Under the pieces are notes generated by a model that did not search any database, was not told the origin of the DNA, and worked only from the letters and a program-made list of their open reading frames with translations. The position numbers and the translations under genes were made by a program. A stretch of 64,000 bases of DNA from Puccinia triticina (taxonomy: Eukaryota > Basidiomycota > Pucciniomycetes > Pucciniales > Pucciniaceae), in NCBI RefSeq assembly GCF_026914185.1, contig NC_070571.1, positions 1,178,001 to 1,242,000 of the forward strand, in the 5' to 3' direction. Shown here one piece after another: positions 36,049-48,937 of this stretch. Within the stretch, counting starts at the first letter, position 1. The number at the start of each line of letters is the position of its first letter.

Positions 36049-36250
36049 TAATTCATTATGTAATTGTCTCATGCGGTTTGTAAATATTGAGCTTGCGCTT
36101 GCGCTGCTCTATGCTAATAATATAGTTACTTGTGCTCTTGCACTGTTTGCTCCCTGAGATGTACCCTCTCAGTGGTGCCGTCAAGATTTGCCAATACAGC
36201 AGGCAATGAAGCTTCCTTATAGTGGGGCAGGGATGGCCTTACATAGCTGA

Positions 36251-36268
36251 CCCCCCCCCCCCCCCCCC
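36251..36268 (+). repeat. Homopolymer of 18 C
   Basis: Eighteen C residues in a row, 35 bp before a GC-rich hairpin repeat. Its length may be a sequencing estimate. Confidence 0.9.
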
Positions 36269-36302
36269 TACCTTCTTGCAGACAGGCTACATCTAACTTG
36301 AC

Positions 36303-36374
36303 ACAAGTCCCCCCTGGTGGGAGGCTCACTGTGGCTGGCCGCAAAGCGGCCCCTCCCACAGGGAGGGACTTGTG
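36303..36374. repeat. GC-rich hairpin repeat, copy B
   Basis: The ends are ACAAGTCCCCCCT and AGGGAGGGACTTGT, with an inner GGCCGC/GCGGCC stem. In reverse it matches copy E (59479-59558) almost base for base in the stem. Confidence 0.8.
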
Positions 36375-36964
36375 CACAAAGTCAAAATTTTGGCTGAGAA
36401 ATAAATCACCAATGGCTGGAGGAAAAATACTTAGCATCTCCCAGCCTCCCCCTCAGCTCCTGTGGACCTGCCCCAGAGCCAAATTACACTTCTCAATATC
36501 AGCTTTCAAATGGCGCTGGTCTCATCTCCCCAATCTTTATCATTTTTGCTGTACTAATGTTTTAAAAATAAAAAAACACAAAGAAATGTAAACCAAGGAA
36601 TTACAACCTTCATGCCTTGTGGATATTGGATTCACAAGCCTGCAGATATCTGCAGATCCTACACCTGTAGCCACCCAATTGTTGCAGATAGGATATTCAA
36701 TTGTGCATATTATCAGAAAATCCAAAATTGGATCTTCAGTGCAATGGAATATCCTCCAGGATTCCTTTGACCTCCAAAACGGATTCCTTCAATTGGTTTT
36801 GGAGTTTATGCCTCAAAAACTTGGGGGAGGGTGCCCATCAGTACTGCCAAGAAAACTGTCTATTCAGTTTTTCTTGTACATATTTTGGTGAATTTCAAAT
36901 TGTGTTTTTGTGTTTTTATGATTGAAAATCCTTCCTTTGTCTGCCAGCCTGCAGACATTATTCA

Positions 36965-37036
36965 TAAGCCTCTCCTGCAGAGAGCCCTCCGGGCGGGGTC
37001 CCCCGGACCCTCCGTTCGAGAGGCTTAGTTAAGCTA
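36965..37036. repeat. GC-rich hairpin repeat, copy C
   Basis: AAGCCTCTCCTGC...GAGAGGCTTAGTTAAGCTAG. It matches the reverse complement of copy D (59021-59093). Confidence 0.8.
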
Positions 37037-37610
37037 GGGCTACAGAGTTGTTCAATTGATATGCTCTTAAACACATCAATCTCCAATTATGGTGTTCAAA
37101 GTTGACTTATGCATGCATAAATCATCACTTTTTCTAAAAGATGAAATGAAAAGTACCAAACAGATCATATTTTTTCCGTAGCTACACACAGATGCACAGA
37201 GAAAGAAACATGGATGACAATCCACAAAGACGCCCCTTCTGCAGCCCCTTGTTCTTTTTTTTGTTCAACAAAAAAAAAAGAGGCAGAAGAAAGAGTAGAA
37301 AAAGAACAACTGAAATGAGTTTGAGTCGAGGCGAGCCAGAGAACAATGAGAGCTAACAATTATATAAGAAATGATAAATTAAGAAGAAGAAGAATTGATA
37401 ATGCACGAGGTGGGGGAGGTGAATCAACTGGAGTCCATAAGACCACATAAACGCAGAAAAATATAGAAGAGTCAGAAAAAAAAAAGAAGAATGATGTATT
37501 GGGGGACACAAGTGGGGATCAGGCAGAAGGAAGCAAAGTTACAAAAGAAGACGCGATAGAAACGCAATAAGCAATTAAAGCAATACAAAAAAGGGGGAGG
37601 GGGACTGAGG
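37037..37610. other. 3' flank of RhoGAP gene
   Basis: A/G-rich sequence with (AAGAAG) tracts; no gene seen. It probably contains the 3' UTR of the minus-strand RhoGAP gene. Confidence 0.5.
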
Positions 37611-40600
37611 CTATTTATAGACGGGTGGGTGGTCGGAGCCAGAGGGGTTGCCGGGGAGGTGTTCATCAGGAAGCGAAGGGAGATGATCAGGAGAGAGGAC
37701 GGTGCGACTAAGCCTGGCGGCCTCCTGAGAGAGCGAGACCGAGGACAGGTCGATCGACGGCTCAGAGGCTCGGGTCACGTGTCCGGAGTGGTTCTGGTTG
37801 CTGCTCCCGCTCGTCGTCGTCGCCGTGCCGCTCCCCATCGGCCCCCCTGCGCCCGTCCCAACACTCGTCCCGCCGCTCATCACTTCTACTCCCCCGCCCG
37901 TCCCGCCCGTCCCACTCGTCAGATCATCATCCTCGTTCTCTTCTTCTCCTTCATCCACAAAAACTGTTCATTTTTCACATCCACATGACCATTAGTTTTT
38001 CATTTCTCTGATTGTTACCCCTCCTTTTTTTATCATTGAAAAAAAAAAGTTACTCAACTCTCTCGATAATGCTCCAGGATAGTTTCGACAACTTTGCACT
38101 GGACGGACATATCTTGCAAGGCGTTATTGCCGGATGAGAGGGCCGAATTGATCCCATTGTGATTGATCGAGTTACCCAAGGGATTGTTTTTGTTGATATG
38201 ATTACTACTGTTATTTTGGAGCGACTCGACTCCGCCTAGTTGGTGATGCTGATGATGGTAAAAGTTAATCGGTGGGGGCGATAACAGTGTCGGTCCAAAG
38301 ATCACCGCGAGGTTAGAGGACCCCATCGAATTCAGCGATTCGTTCCTTCGGATCCTGTAGATATTCAAATGATTTATGTGTCAAGAGGACTTGAAGTATG
38401 TAGAAGTTTTGATTTGCTTGACGGCCTGAATGATTAAAAAATCACTAAACTTGTCTAAATGGCCCATCAGGTATTTCAGGGTCGCATAGTTCGGATCAGG
38501 TAGCTCATTGACTCGTTCGTGCAACCTGATATGTCTCAGTCGGTTATTCTCGATTCCTAGATCGGATTAAGTAAACCAAGAACAACTATCAACAAAACTT
38601 GATGCTTTGTTATACTTCTATGGCAGGACGGCAGAAGGGAAGGGTTGACTCAAAACGGCCAGCTTCAATGAACGAGGCGTATAAATTCCATGTTAGCAAC
38701 GGCTCCGGTAGTTCTCGAAACCACAGCTTCATTGCTCCCGCGATGTCATTAATCTCTGATTGATTCTCGTCCCCGACTTCTAGTTTGACATTGTCAATAT
38801 CTGATCATGATGAATATTATCAAATCGAGAGGTTAGCGGAGGCGCTTGGGCTGGTTATGATGATCATGGAGGAATGTCCATACCTGTGTCGAACCTCTGT
38901 TTCAATCTACCAATCTTAGATGTTGTACCAGACAAACGATAAATGCCAACCATGTCGATACCGCCTGCTTTTTCGATAGCTTCGATGCATTTCTCGACCA
39001 CTTTGGGCACAGTTTCGATCCCATCTCTCATCATCTGGGTAGCCAGATCGACGCCAAACGTCTTTTTGTTCTCTATTGTCAAGACGTTGGAACCAATACT
39101 GGTTCGCGGGGATTCTCCCGTGTGCTGACTGCTGACTTTCATAGATTGCTGTAGCTGTAGTTGTTGTTGCTGCTGCTGCTGTTGGTTGAAAGCGAGTGAT
39201 CCGGATTGGCCTGAGGAGGAAATCGCAGGGTTTTGAGAGGGTGGGGGAGGATGAGTGACGACTGAGGATTGAGAATGAAGTCCGGTTTGAGAGCTTAGTT
39301 GGGCGTGATGAGTTTGATTAAAATGGGCAGCATAGTTGGCCATGTATTCTTTAAAGTCTGCCCGATTGTCGATAGATTGGACGATATCTTTTAGCCCATA
39401 TGGCAACGGCATTGATGATCCACCCGCATTCTCTGTCTCTACGCTGATACTTGGAGTTGAGTCGTCTACCGAGCCTTTCCGCCGTTCGGCTGGTAATGCT
39501 GAAACTGACAATGCCTCATTGACGAGTAATGATTCGGATAAACTCGAATAGTTTGCTAGATAATATTGAATCGCCAAGTCGGTTTCGTCTGAATGTTCTT
39601 TGAGCGTCTGTTCAAGTCGGTGAAATCATGCAAGAGAGAGAGGGGGTAAAAAACGCAAGCGTCAGCTTGTGCTGGTCTGCCATCTGATAAGTTTGATTGT
39701 TTTGTATGTCAAACGTTAGCCCTTGGTAAGTTTGAAATGGAAGAGGCTGGTGGTGAGAGCTCTATCACTTAACTCTTAAGATCCTTGGTAGCTGCAAGTT
39801 GAAGTATTCCTGTCGAACCTGCTGAGTAGCCAGTACCTGAGCTCGGTAGGCATCAGACACCGTGCCCATCCGACTGCGCACATCATCCTCCAATCGGGCG
39901 AGGTGTCCGGCGGATCTTGTACCTTTGGCGGCCAGTTTTGAGATAGCCTTGCCGATTGCCTTGGCCTGTGATTTGGGTTGACTGGACGAAGAGGATGGAT
40001 TGGATGAGATGCCGGCGCTGCTGGAACCACCGGGACCGGTGCCGGGCGCACCGGTAGGGTTTTCGGCCTGTCGGGACATCAGAACCCGTTCGAGTTCTTC
40101 GACGGTCACGTCAAACTTGGCTTTAGCCTTCTCCGTCAGTCCTTCGCTCTCTGCCAGATTTTTCTCGAGCCGCCAGCCGACATCCTTGTTCGCCTTCCTG
40201 ACCCGCTCGACCTCCTTGCCCAAGTTGGCCAGTTCGTCGGCGATCAGGTTCAGTCTGGCGCCGTATTCGGTGCGTTCGATTGCGATTCGTTCGTGGGTGG
40301 CCAGGAAGTTGCAGTACTGTCGGGCAAAGCTGCCCGCCTTGACTTCGCCGCCGAGATGGGTATAAGCGTCGAGTCTCTCCTTGGCCAGTTTGGCGAGCTT
40401 GATGCCGTACTCCTCCTCGAGCTGGGATTTCTTCTTGAGGAAGAGGCCGACCTCCCTGCTGGTTCCGACAGCCTGCTTGAGTCTGTCGATCACGAGCGGG
40501 AAGCCGCATTCGAGCCCACACAGCGTTCTGAGCACGCCCTCGTCGAAGTCGATCGTCTGTGCGTTCGGGGGCAGCCGTGAGGATTTCTGCTGGGGCGGGG

Positions 40601-40703
40601 GCGGGCTGGGGTTGAGGCTGGCGGTTGAGGGGTTGAGATGGCTGCGATAGGGGGAGCGCAGTGGATGGTGGTCTGGGGGCTGGTGCGGCTGGAAGGAGGA
40701 CAT
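37611..40703 (-). CDS. F-BAR and RhoGAP domain protein (Rgd1-type)
   Basis: Exon 1 (40703-39774, donor GTTAAGT) has a Pro-rich start, then an F-BAR domain from about residue 50 ([20 protein letters not shown], then [20 protein letters not shown]). Exon 2 (39607-38884) holds a Ser-rich linker with a poly-Gln run, then the RhoGAP start with [13 protein letters not shown], whose Arg is the catalytic finger. Exon 3 (38800 to about 38657) gives [15 protein letters not shown], then exons near 38560-38400 ([13 protein letters not shown]) and 38368-38054 ([13 protein letters not shown]) complete the GAP fold. The last exon (37958-37611) is acidic and Gly/Ser-rich. The order F-BAR then RhoGAP is that of yeast Rgd1, a GAP for Rho3/Rho4 at sites of polar growth and septation. 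The F-BAR would bind curved membrane via PI lipids. The third donor (GTTTTG) is weak and approximate. Confidence 0.88.
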
Positions 40704-40962
40704 GGTGCTGGTTCTGGTGCTGCTCGGATGGGAGGGAGACGAGATGTTGGTGGGGTCGAGGCTGGCTCGGCGAGATTACATCATCACCACACACTGCTTA
40801 CCTAATCAGACACTGCCCAGTTGGAATAATACTTGTTCTCATCAAAATTGTTGGGGCATCTGATATCACCATACCATGCAAGGCTTAGCTGAAGCTAGAT
40901 CAGCAGCCCAATGTTAGTATGCTCCAAATAATACTCACACTGTCTTTGAAGGAACTCTAGAG

Positions 40963-41145
40963 TAGAGATGGCATTCAGCACCCATCAGCGGGTACTTGTC
41001 ACTCTTTAGCAGGTAGGTTTCTGTCCCTGCCCAGCCATGCAGGTGCCTGCCTGCGGGTGCAAGTGTTTGATTTTACAGTATAGATTCAAGCGGGTACCTG
41101 CTGAAGGGCAACAACTACAAGAGCAGGTACCAATTGCCATCTCTA
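40963..41145. mobile_element. hAT-like MITE, about 183 bp
   Basis: The ends are TAGAGATGGCA and TGCCATCTCTA, with GGTACCTG-type words inside. Such YAGAGATGGCA ends are seen in fungal hAT elements. No clear 8-bp duplication was found. Confidence 0.6.
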
Positions 41146-42630
41146 ATCTATGGCGCACTGAGAATTCTGGCATCCAATTGATCTGTTTTTGAGGGCCACA
41201 ATGCACTTTTGAGGATGCAGTTTTTGGTATGCAGGGTCTGATCATGGACAAGAAAGATTAGGCAATGACTATCATTGACCCAACAAGTAGAAAAAAAGAT
41301 AAAAAGAATGAATGAAATGTTCAGCAACTTTCCAACTTCTTTGATATGTTTTTGAAAAAAGATGGGAATAAGGAGAGGAGATGTGTAGGGAGTTACAAAG
41401 GAATCAGGGTGAATATCAAGAAGAAAAAAATACAGATTTGTTTCCCCTTTGAGCTGTTGATCAAGAGATTATTGCCTCAAGAGTCCTGACTCCTTTGTGC
41501 AATTCTCAGTGTTTGAATTTCAGTCTCTTCTCTCTTACTTACACCAAAATTCAAATTTAGTTGATTTTGATTTTGATTTTTAATAAGATTGCAGCCTGAT
41601 TATTGGATCTGGTCTTAGAATTTATGGTTGCCTCTTGTAGTCTAGAACCCTGAGGAATAGACTCTATGACTATGTCTTTATATCCAAATCCTTTTCTCCT
41701 TCTTACTTTATTCATTATATGTAGTTTATTCTTATTTCCTTATTCATTATCAAAACATGTATACATAAAATCTTTCTTATGTACAAGAAATATAAATCAT
41801 TGGTTCTCCTCATAATCTGAGTTTGACCACATTGTGCCCCCTCCATTGTGATCATTGGAGTCCATTCAACAATCTCAACATCCCACTTCTCATTCCTTCT
41901 GGATCATAATTTTAACACTGATCTCTGGTCCAATGGTGGTCAGCCTCACCGCAGAATCTATGAGGCAGTTTCTGAGGCAGTTGTGGTGTTCATTGTTGAA
42001 GGTGCATCCCAGGTGGACCTGGGATGTCACATGATGTCACTTATCTTTACCCTGCAGCAAGGGTTTTGGCCACTGTACCTGCCCAATTCCCTCTACTGAA
42101 CTGAGCCACTGAATCACTAGGGTGTTCAAATTTCACTTGCATAAATTAACACCATAAATTAATAAAAGTCTAAGCTGAAAAAGTGTGGACCACCCAATCA
42201 CTCAAATTTGAGCAATAATTCTAAAATGGTAGTTGGTACATAAAAAGTCATCACTTAAAATTCTACAATTTTGTGCATTGAAAGCTTTATGGTCTCAAAT
42301 TTGAGCACCTTAATTCAAAACCAAGAGGGGGGGCACCACCATGAGATAATTGGTTTGACATGACAATTGATTTTTGGGTTCCATTTATTGCCAAACCTGA
42401 TTCCACAGGAACCAGAGGTCAGCTTTGTAAGGAATTGAGGAGAGTCCTTCATTGGTTGTCAAGGATAGTGGCACGATCACAGAGACCCAATCTGTTCATG
42501 TTTTATGTTTCTTTGCATAAAAGGGGAAACAGGTTAGCCAGGATATGTAGAAGGCAGATCTCTACCAGCTAGGACATCAAACAGGAGTGCAGGCTAATTA
42601 CTCTTGGGGAATCACAAGATTGATTTCCTT

Positions 42631-42660
42631 GTGAACCCCCGCAAGGCGCGGGGGCTTCAC
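42631..42660. repeat. Short GC hairpin
   Basis: GTGAACCCCCGC, loop AAGG, CGCGGGGGCTTCAC. Nearly perfect 12-bp stem. Confidence 0.7.
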
Positions 42661-42830
42661 AAATTTTCCAGCCACACCCTGTTTTTTTTTTTTAATTCCA
42701 TTCAGAGTGCTCATGCACATTTCAGTCAATTTCAATTGTCAGATCTTGCTTCAACATGAAGAGGAGCTCCTCAGCAGAATTAAGCAAAACAATTTTGGAA
42801 GTTGAGGATTTCCTGGCAATCTGCAGCCCC

Positions 42831-43197
42831 CTGCAGAGCCAGATCTGCAGCCAGAAAACCTTAATTTTGGCGGGGAAATGCTGTGCCAAAGGCTGCAGAA
42901 CCATACAGAGATTGTAATTTGGCACCTGTTGGGGGGTACCTGCCACACTTCAGAACAAGCGCTGAACACTTTTAGCCACCAGCCAAGTAGGTGAAGGATC
43001 CAGGACTTAAAGTTGAGGATTACTGCACCCTCTGCCTGCATTGCGGGTGCCTGGTGGTGTGGATAGCATGGTTTGAAGTGTGGCAGGTACCCCCCAACAG
43101 GTACCAAATGACAATCTCTAGAACCAGATCTGCAGCCCCTGGGACAACATTTCCCCGCAAAAATTAAGGTTTTCTGGCTGCAGATCTGGTTCTGCAG
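42831..43197. mobile_element. Foldback element with about 122-bp arms
   Basis: Arms 42831-42952 and 43075-43197 are inverted copies, starting CTGCAGAGCCAGATCTGCAG. Within the arms, ACAGAGATTG...CAATCTCT marks a hAT-like MITE related to 40963-41145, so one element may be nested in another. Non-coding. Confidence 0.75.
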
Positions 43198-43786
43198 GGT
43201 CTGTAGATCTTGATGGGAAGTCTTCAAGTCCCCCATTGGAGGACTTCCCAGTGACTTTGAATAAATCTGGAATTCCAGATTTTGCAGGGGAATCTGGAAT
43301 CTGGAACTCTGGATCACTTTGGGGATCTTTGGAGACCTAGGTTTACCTGCGAAGTCTGAAATCTGACGGCTCAGATCTGACTTTCCAGATCTTTGGGAGG
43401 TCCTCCTGTTTAACTCGACGAGTGGTCTCTGGTAGGAGGCTTGCGGGGTGGCCCAGGCACATTTCCTGAGGAGAACGCTCCCCCGCATTCTTTGTTTGAG
43501 TGGCTTTGTTAAGCCAGGCTGAGGCAGGTAGTACATGAACTCTTGGGGATTTAGTTGATGGGTTGCAGTTTGGATATTTGGCTGCTGGGATTTGCCGAAA
43601 TAGATCTACTGCAACTCTGTTTGCCTTAGATATCATTTGGCATGGACTATCCCAGTAAAGTTTGGCTGGGTGAGGAAAATCCAAGCTTGAAAAATCCGCT
43701 CCCGGCCCCCTTCCGCCATCCATTCTGACAACTGCTGTGATTGACTGGTTTCGTGTAGATCACCACTTGGATGAAGACAGGGTGGA

Positions 43787-46711
43787 TTGAATGCTATCGA
43801 CCAGGTATTTCCCTATTCATTTCTTGAGCGCAGAAACCATCATCAACAGTACAGCCGCACACAGCATTTTTCGATCAGCGACGCTCTGCAGTCATCGCGA
43901 GGAACGCAAGATATATCTAGACACTTTGGAGGCTGGACCAGTGGCTGGGAAGAGCGTTTGCAGAACAAGATGGTCACTCTTCTTCAAGGGAAAATGAAAT
44001 ATGATGAAGCCGTTCTGGCCCAGATGGGGTAAGACATCTTCGTAGCGATGCTTGCGTGATAAGTTACTCTGGTCGAGTTCAAGTTGAACTTTCCTTCTGT
44101 TCCGGTTTTATCATTTACAGTTATCAGCAGGAACTGAAGAGGGATTGGAATCTTCTTCAAAATTTCGGCGTCTCGTTCTCCATCATCGTCAGTAACCTGA
44201 AATTTAAATTCGATGACATTTCTTGCTGAGTCTGATTGCTTGCACTGATCAATAGAGTGTGGTAACTGGAATCACAACGTAAGCATCCAATCTCCCCATC
44301 TTCCGCTGCTTATCGGATTGCGTACTCGAACTTGAAGAAATTCGTATCCATATCCTGAACTCCCCTTCGTAGCCTATTCTCGACAGGTCTCAATGTAGGG
44401 GGACCAGCAGTGATGACGTGGGGTTGGATTGGCGTCTCAATTATGAGTATGTATGTCCAAAGATATAATTTCCATCGGTGCTTTACTGAAAGCTAAGGAA
44501 ATTCACTTGTGGCATTTGTAGCCACCTTGGTAGGATTAAGCATGTCAGAAATCGTCTCGGCCATTCCGACCAGCGGGGGTGAGGGCTCACATTCTGACGG
44601 GTGGATAGTGGCACTCATCTACTGAATCATTCCCCCTTACGCAGGTCCTTACTTCTGGTCAGCCGTTCTCGCAAAACCTACCCAATCTGCACTTGCAGCG
44701 TGGATCACTGGCTGGTTCAATTTAGTTGGACAAGTAGCGGTCACAGCTGGAATCAACTACGGATGCGCGAATCTAATCTCGTCCACTGCTGAAGCCATTC
44801 ATCCGGATCGATATACACCCACCTCGGGAAAACTCATCGGGATTCATGCAGGCCTTCTCATTTCTCATGGACTTATCAATACGTTTGGTGTTGGGCTTTT
44901 GAGACTATTCAATCATTCTTCCATCGTTTTACACTCTCTAGGTGTAGGCGCGCTGGCTATTATCTTATCAGCAAAGGCTAGGGTTCATCAAACCCCTGAA
45001 TTCGTCTTTTTCAAGTTCTATGACGGTACTGGTGGCTGGAGCGAGCGCGCTTCGCCCGCCTACGTAGCTGCATGTGGGATTTTGTGTGCGTATTGCTCTT
45101 CTTCATGAAAATCCAAGCATATATGTAAACCGGTTTGGCAGGAGGTTCTTCTTCTATTGAAAAGAGGAAGGAGTATTAACATGAATTGAATTATCTCCCA
45201 AAGTTGCGCAGTAAGGATAATTTTAATCTAGGAAGACTTTTTTTCAAGTGAAGTGCAAAGTTGACCATGTCATTCAATTTCCATGAACTGGAAACAGATA
45301 TACAATCACCGGGTTTGATGCAAGTGCTCACATGTCCGAGGAGACGAAAAATGCAGCGTGGTCGGCGCCGCTAGGAGTATTAACATCGATCATAGTTTCG
45401 GCTATTTTTGGCTTTGGAGTGATTTTAGCACTCCTGTTTTCGATACAAGATTTCGAGGAAACTCTCAGTGCCCCACAACCGGTCTTCAAAATCCTCGCAG
45501 ATGTCTTTGGGCCCGTTGGTGCACAGGTTGCCATGGGTTTGATTATCATATGCGTTTGGCACTGTGGATTGTTTTCGGTGACGAGTAATAGTAGGATGAT
45601 GTATGCTTTCGCCAGAGATGGCGGTCTTCCGCGGAAAATATTCGGCGTGGTTGATCGCAAATTTGATTGTCCTATTAACACCGGTGCGCCCTCCTTGTTT
45701 TAAATCTTCCGATCAACCGGCATAGTACAACTTATAGATAGACGAATCCAAATCCTTTCAGTTTGGCTTGCAGTTGTTTTGGCTTTTCTGCTAGCTCTAC
45801 CAAGCCTCGGCTCATCTGTTGCATTCACCGCCGCTACGAGTTAGTCCAATCCAGGCAAAATCATCCTGTGATTTTTGGATAGGTTGGCTGAATATATCTT
45901 ATCCTTCCGGATAGGCATCGCAACCATTGGATTGTGCGTGTATACAGGACTGATCAAAACCCCCAAGAGCTCCGAGTTAATCTCATGAACTTGTTGTCTG
46001 TTTTTTCCGGTGATATGATGACAAACAGATACATATCGTATGGTATGTATGCCCGTCTCTTGCTTGAAGCTTTGTTTGAATATTCACAGATACCAACTTA
46101 TAGTCATCTTTCCTTCGCTTCATTTTTGTCAATGCTTCGAATCATAGGGTTACCAATTCTTTTGTCAGTGATCTGGGATGCACGATTCAAAAAAGGGCCG
46201 TTCCGTTTACACATGTGGTCGATGTTTGTCCCTCCAAATTTCCTTAGTATCCTTTTCCACTCCACCGCCGCGTGGCGAGATGAACAAAAACTAAAATACC
46301 CACTCTGCCGTCATTTATGTCTGGGAGAGCCTCCAGGCCAATTAGAATCATATCATGCTTGTGGATCATCGTCATAACTGTGTTTTTTTGTCTTCCGACC
46401 GCCACTCCAATTACACCAGAAACTTTGAATTATACACCCGTAGTTGAGTGTTTTTTTTGTGCATTTTCTTTCGTGATTGATGATGACCCACCTCACCCAA
46501 GGGTTTGCTTGTAACCTGTCGTGTTGATTCGATTGTCTCTTCTCTTTTTGCCAATCAGGTTTTAGGAGTGCTAATCACCTGGATCATCTTGTCTTGGGTA
46601 TTTTGGGCCCGGCAATCTTTCAGTGGACCATTGGTCCATGATGATCAAAAGAACACAGGTTTTGTCCCTAATATCAACAAAATGCTTTCACATATATTTA
46701 CATCTGCTTGA
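43787..46711 (+). CDS. APC-family amino acid / GABA permease
   Basis: The gene has many exons. Exon 1 (43787-44028) ends at MG|GTAAGA after KMKYDEAVLAQMG. Following exons give RDWNLLQNFGVSFSII, then VVTGITTLFSTGLNVGGPAV, MSEIVSAIPTSGGPYFWSAV, and the family signature ITGFDASAHMSEETKNAAWS (from about 45302). Later exons give MMYAFARDGGLPRKIF and FFCLPTATPITPETLNYTPV, and end at 46711. The DASAHMSEET motif marks the ACT subfamily of APC transporters (GABA, choline and polyamine permeases, about 12 membrane segments, proton-coupled uptake at plasma or vacuolar membrane). Exon junctions from 43787 to 45900 keep the frame. Between 45900 and 46380 the order KKGPFRLHM and SGRASRPIRI needs an intron whose acceptor I could not place, so a defect there is possible. 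The substrate cannot be told. Confidence 0.82.
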
Positions 46712-47364
46712 TACTTGGCAGTTCTAGGAATTTGTAAAGCAGTTCTTCACAATGGGTTCAATTATTGTAAACAAAGATGCACAAATGGATTGCATCATGA
46801 CACTGCCTGGACTGGTTCAAGCCTCTTGAAATTGCTCCAAAAAGACCTGTCATATCAATCTCAGGCAGACATGAATATTTCAACCGCAATTCCCTTGCTT
46901 CATTTATATAATAATAGCCTGGGAGTGAATGACTTCCTACCGGCATTTAGAGAGCTCTAGATGCCCATTTAACTCATAAATTAAGACACCTACCAAAACA
47001 ACAAACAGCAATGAAAGCAATGAACCCCATAAATTGAGATCTGGGAGGGTCCCAGACTCCAGGGAAAGTCATCTAGTGCAGGTTTGTAGATCCAGCTAGC
47101 TGCAATTAATGTAAGAACTTATCCCTATCAGACCCAACTGGGCTGCTCTGGAGTTTTGTCTGCCCAGCCACACTCAGTAAACTCTCGCAGCAGCAAATGC
47201 ATCTCTGAAATTTTTGAGCAAAATCAATAAGCTGTGAGAGTGAAGCAATGGAGGGGTTTCGTGAGCCTCAATGTAGGCCTATTTCATACCAGTTCACCGG
47301 ATTGCACAATGCCGAAATCAATTAAGAATGGCAGCATGTACATAGCTGTATACTTGTGAAATTA
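46712..47364. other. Intergenic, convergent genes
   Basis: No gene or repeat is seen between the permease and the 3' end of the Tan1 gene. Confidence 0.5.
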
Positions 47365-48937
47365 CTAATGATCCCCTTCGGTAGTCGATGCCTTTTTCTC
47401 TTGTGTTTCAGCAAGCACTCTGAGATTGAACCGTTTACCGTCTTTGTCGTAATCTTCAACGACACTGACACCGGCGACGTATCTGTAAACACTAACGAGA
47501 ATGACCACTCTGGAAGAAGAAGAAGCAAAGTAGAGAGTGTGTATAAGGGGGTTCAGTTTTGAACCAGGACTGGTCAAAGATTTTACCGACTTACTGTGCA
47601 TCATCTATGCTGACTCGGTGTAGAAGGTCGCTCGCCTGATGGCCAACTGAGCATTCATCAGTTGTTACGATGTATTCGTCTGCGTTGAAGCACTGGACAG
47701 CATTGCCGGTAATGCGGATCACTTCCGAACGATTCAGCGGCTTGTCATGACATCTGATGATGGGCTCGATCCTGAACTGTAAGGGACAAGAAAATCAATC
47801 TTCTCGGAAGAGGCTGATAAATCACGCGGTGACATTTACTTTCAACCCCACCCGGGGACAAACTGTCGAGTCGGCTTGTTGAGCTGGACCCTCGGCTTCA
47901 CTCTCATTTTGTTTCAGGTCCGAGGACGCTTTGACTCCGAAACGAGGCCGTAGGAGGTTGGTGACCATCTTCTCAAACTCGGACGGACTGTTAGCGGAAC
48001 AAGTCATCGAAACCGGTGTGATACGTTGAATAAACCTTTTTTGCAAGTAAATAAATCAATCGCCTGGTTCGTTGACAAGTAGACAAAATAAACACTCGAG
48101 AGATTCATTGAGACCTACCTGAGTCCATATCCCGGCTTTCCCTGTTGTATTTGCTGAACGATATGGTAGGTGAATTCGACTGGATCGTAAGCCTTTGGGA
48201 AACTGATGAAACCCACTTCAACAGGAACGGCGATAAAGAAGCGAGAAATATAGACCTCAGAATGCGTCTCGTGATATCTTGATCAAGTGGAAGGCTGGAC
48301 TTACAGCATTCGCAGTCCATCTTCTTGCTCTCGAAGCGTTTAGAAGCCTGTTTCTTGGGTCCTTGTTCCTCTCTCCTCCCACCGCCTTTTAACTCTTCTA
48401 GCTCCTTCTGGATCTGACTCTCAATATCTTCTAATTTATCATCGTCATCGTCATCTTCGTCTTCCCCTTCACATTCCTTCGATCCCTCTTGTTCTGGATC
48501 GTCTTCGCCTGTTAGAGTCGGCTTGATCTCCTCTGCAACCTTTTTTTGTTTGGTAATGCGGTGATAGATGGAAAGAAAGAATAAGCGCCGGATGGTCACA
48601 TGTGTGCTTGTGGTCTTTTTTGAGGAAGCGGATGGGCTGAGGCGTACACATCTAACCTACACGTTCGAGTAGATCCTTAAATTCATATACAGCAGCAGCT
48701 TCCTTGTTTCTAGGACAGGTGAAGAAGATTCCAGGGCCAGTGATAAGCGAAGTCGAGAAAGCGCGTTGCTAGACAATTCCAGAGAAACGGTTTCCAGAAG
48801 CAAAAATAATTAGATCGATTAATGACGTGACAGCTGAAACGGGATGGTAGCTTGCAAAACATCAGGATGAAAGTGATGCTCACCTTGAGGTATTTGGCCC
48901 GGCTACTGTTTGTTACCCTTTTCTTGGGCTGAGACAT
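47365..48937 (-). CDS. Tan1-like THUMP protein (tRNA ac4C12 factor)
   Basis: The short first exon starts at 48937 (MSQPKKRVTNSSRAKYLK), a basic start as in Tan1. The next exons read GPGIFFTCPRNKEAAAVYEF, then a long acidic insert with DEDDDDDDKLEDIE (48480-48400), then VGFISFPKAYDPVEF. The THUMP part follows: FIQRITPVSMTCSANSPSEF, RFGVKAS, IRITGNAVQCFNADEYIV. The last exon ends VAGVSVVEDYDKDGKRFNL. The order matches Tan1/THUMPD1, the tRNA-binding adaptor that brings the acetyltransferase (Kre33/NAT10) to cytidine 12 of tRNA-Leu and tRNA-Ser. The acidic insert and the introns are ordinary for a basidiomycete. The C-terminal exon limits near 47530 are approximate. Confidence 0.82.

Larger units (their letters stand above)
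40704..43786. other. Intergenic region with foldback elements
   Basis: No gene is seen. It contains the 5' side of the RhoGAP gene, a hAT-like element (40963-41145), a short hairpin (42631-42660) and a large inverted repeat (42831-43197). The long minus-strand frame at 42751-43536 lies across the inverted repeat and is not a credible gene. Confidence 0.6.

Noticed and set aside
42751..43536. 261-residue minus-strand frame
   Set aside because: It runs across the foldback element and simple sequence, has no domain, and its composition mirrors the inverted repeat.
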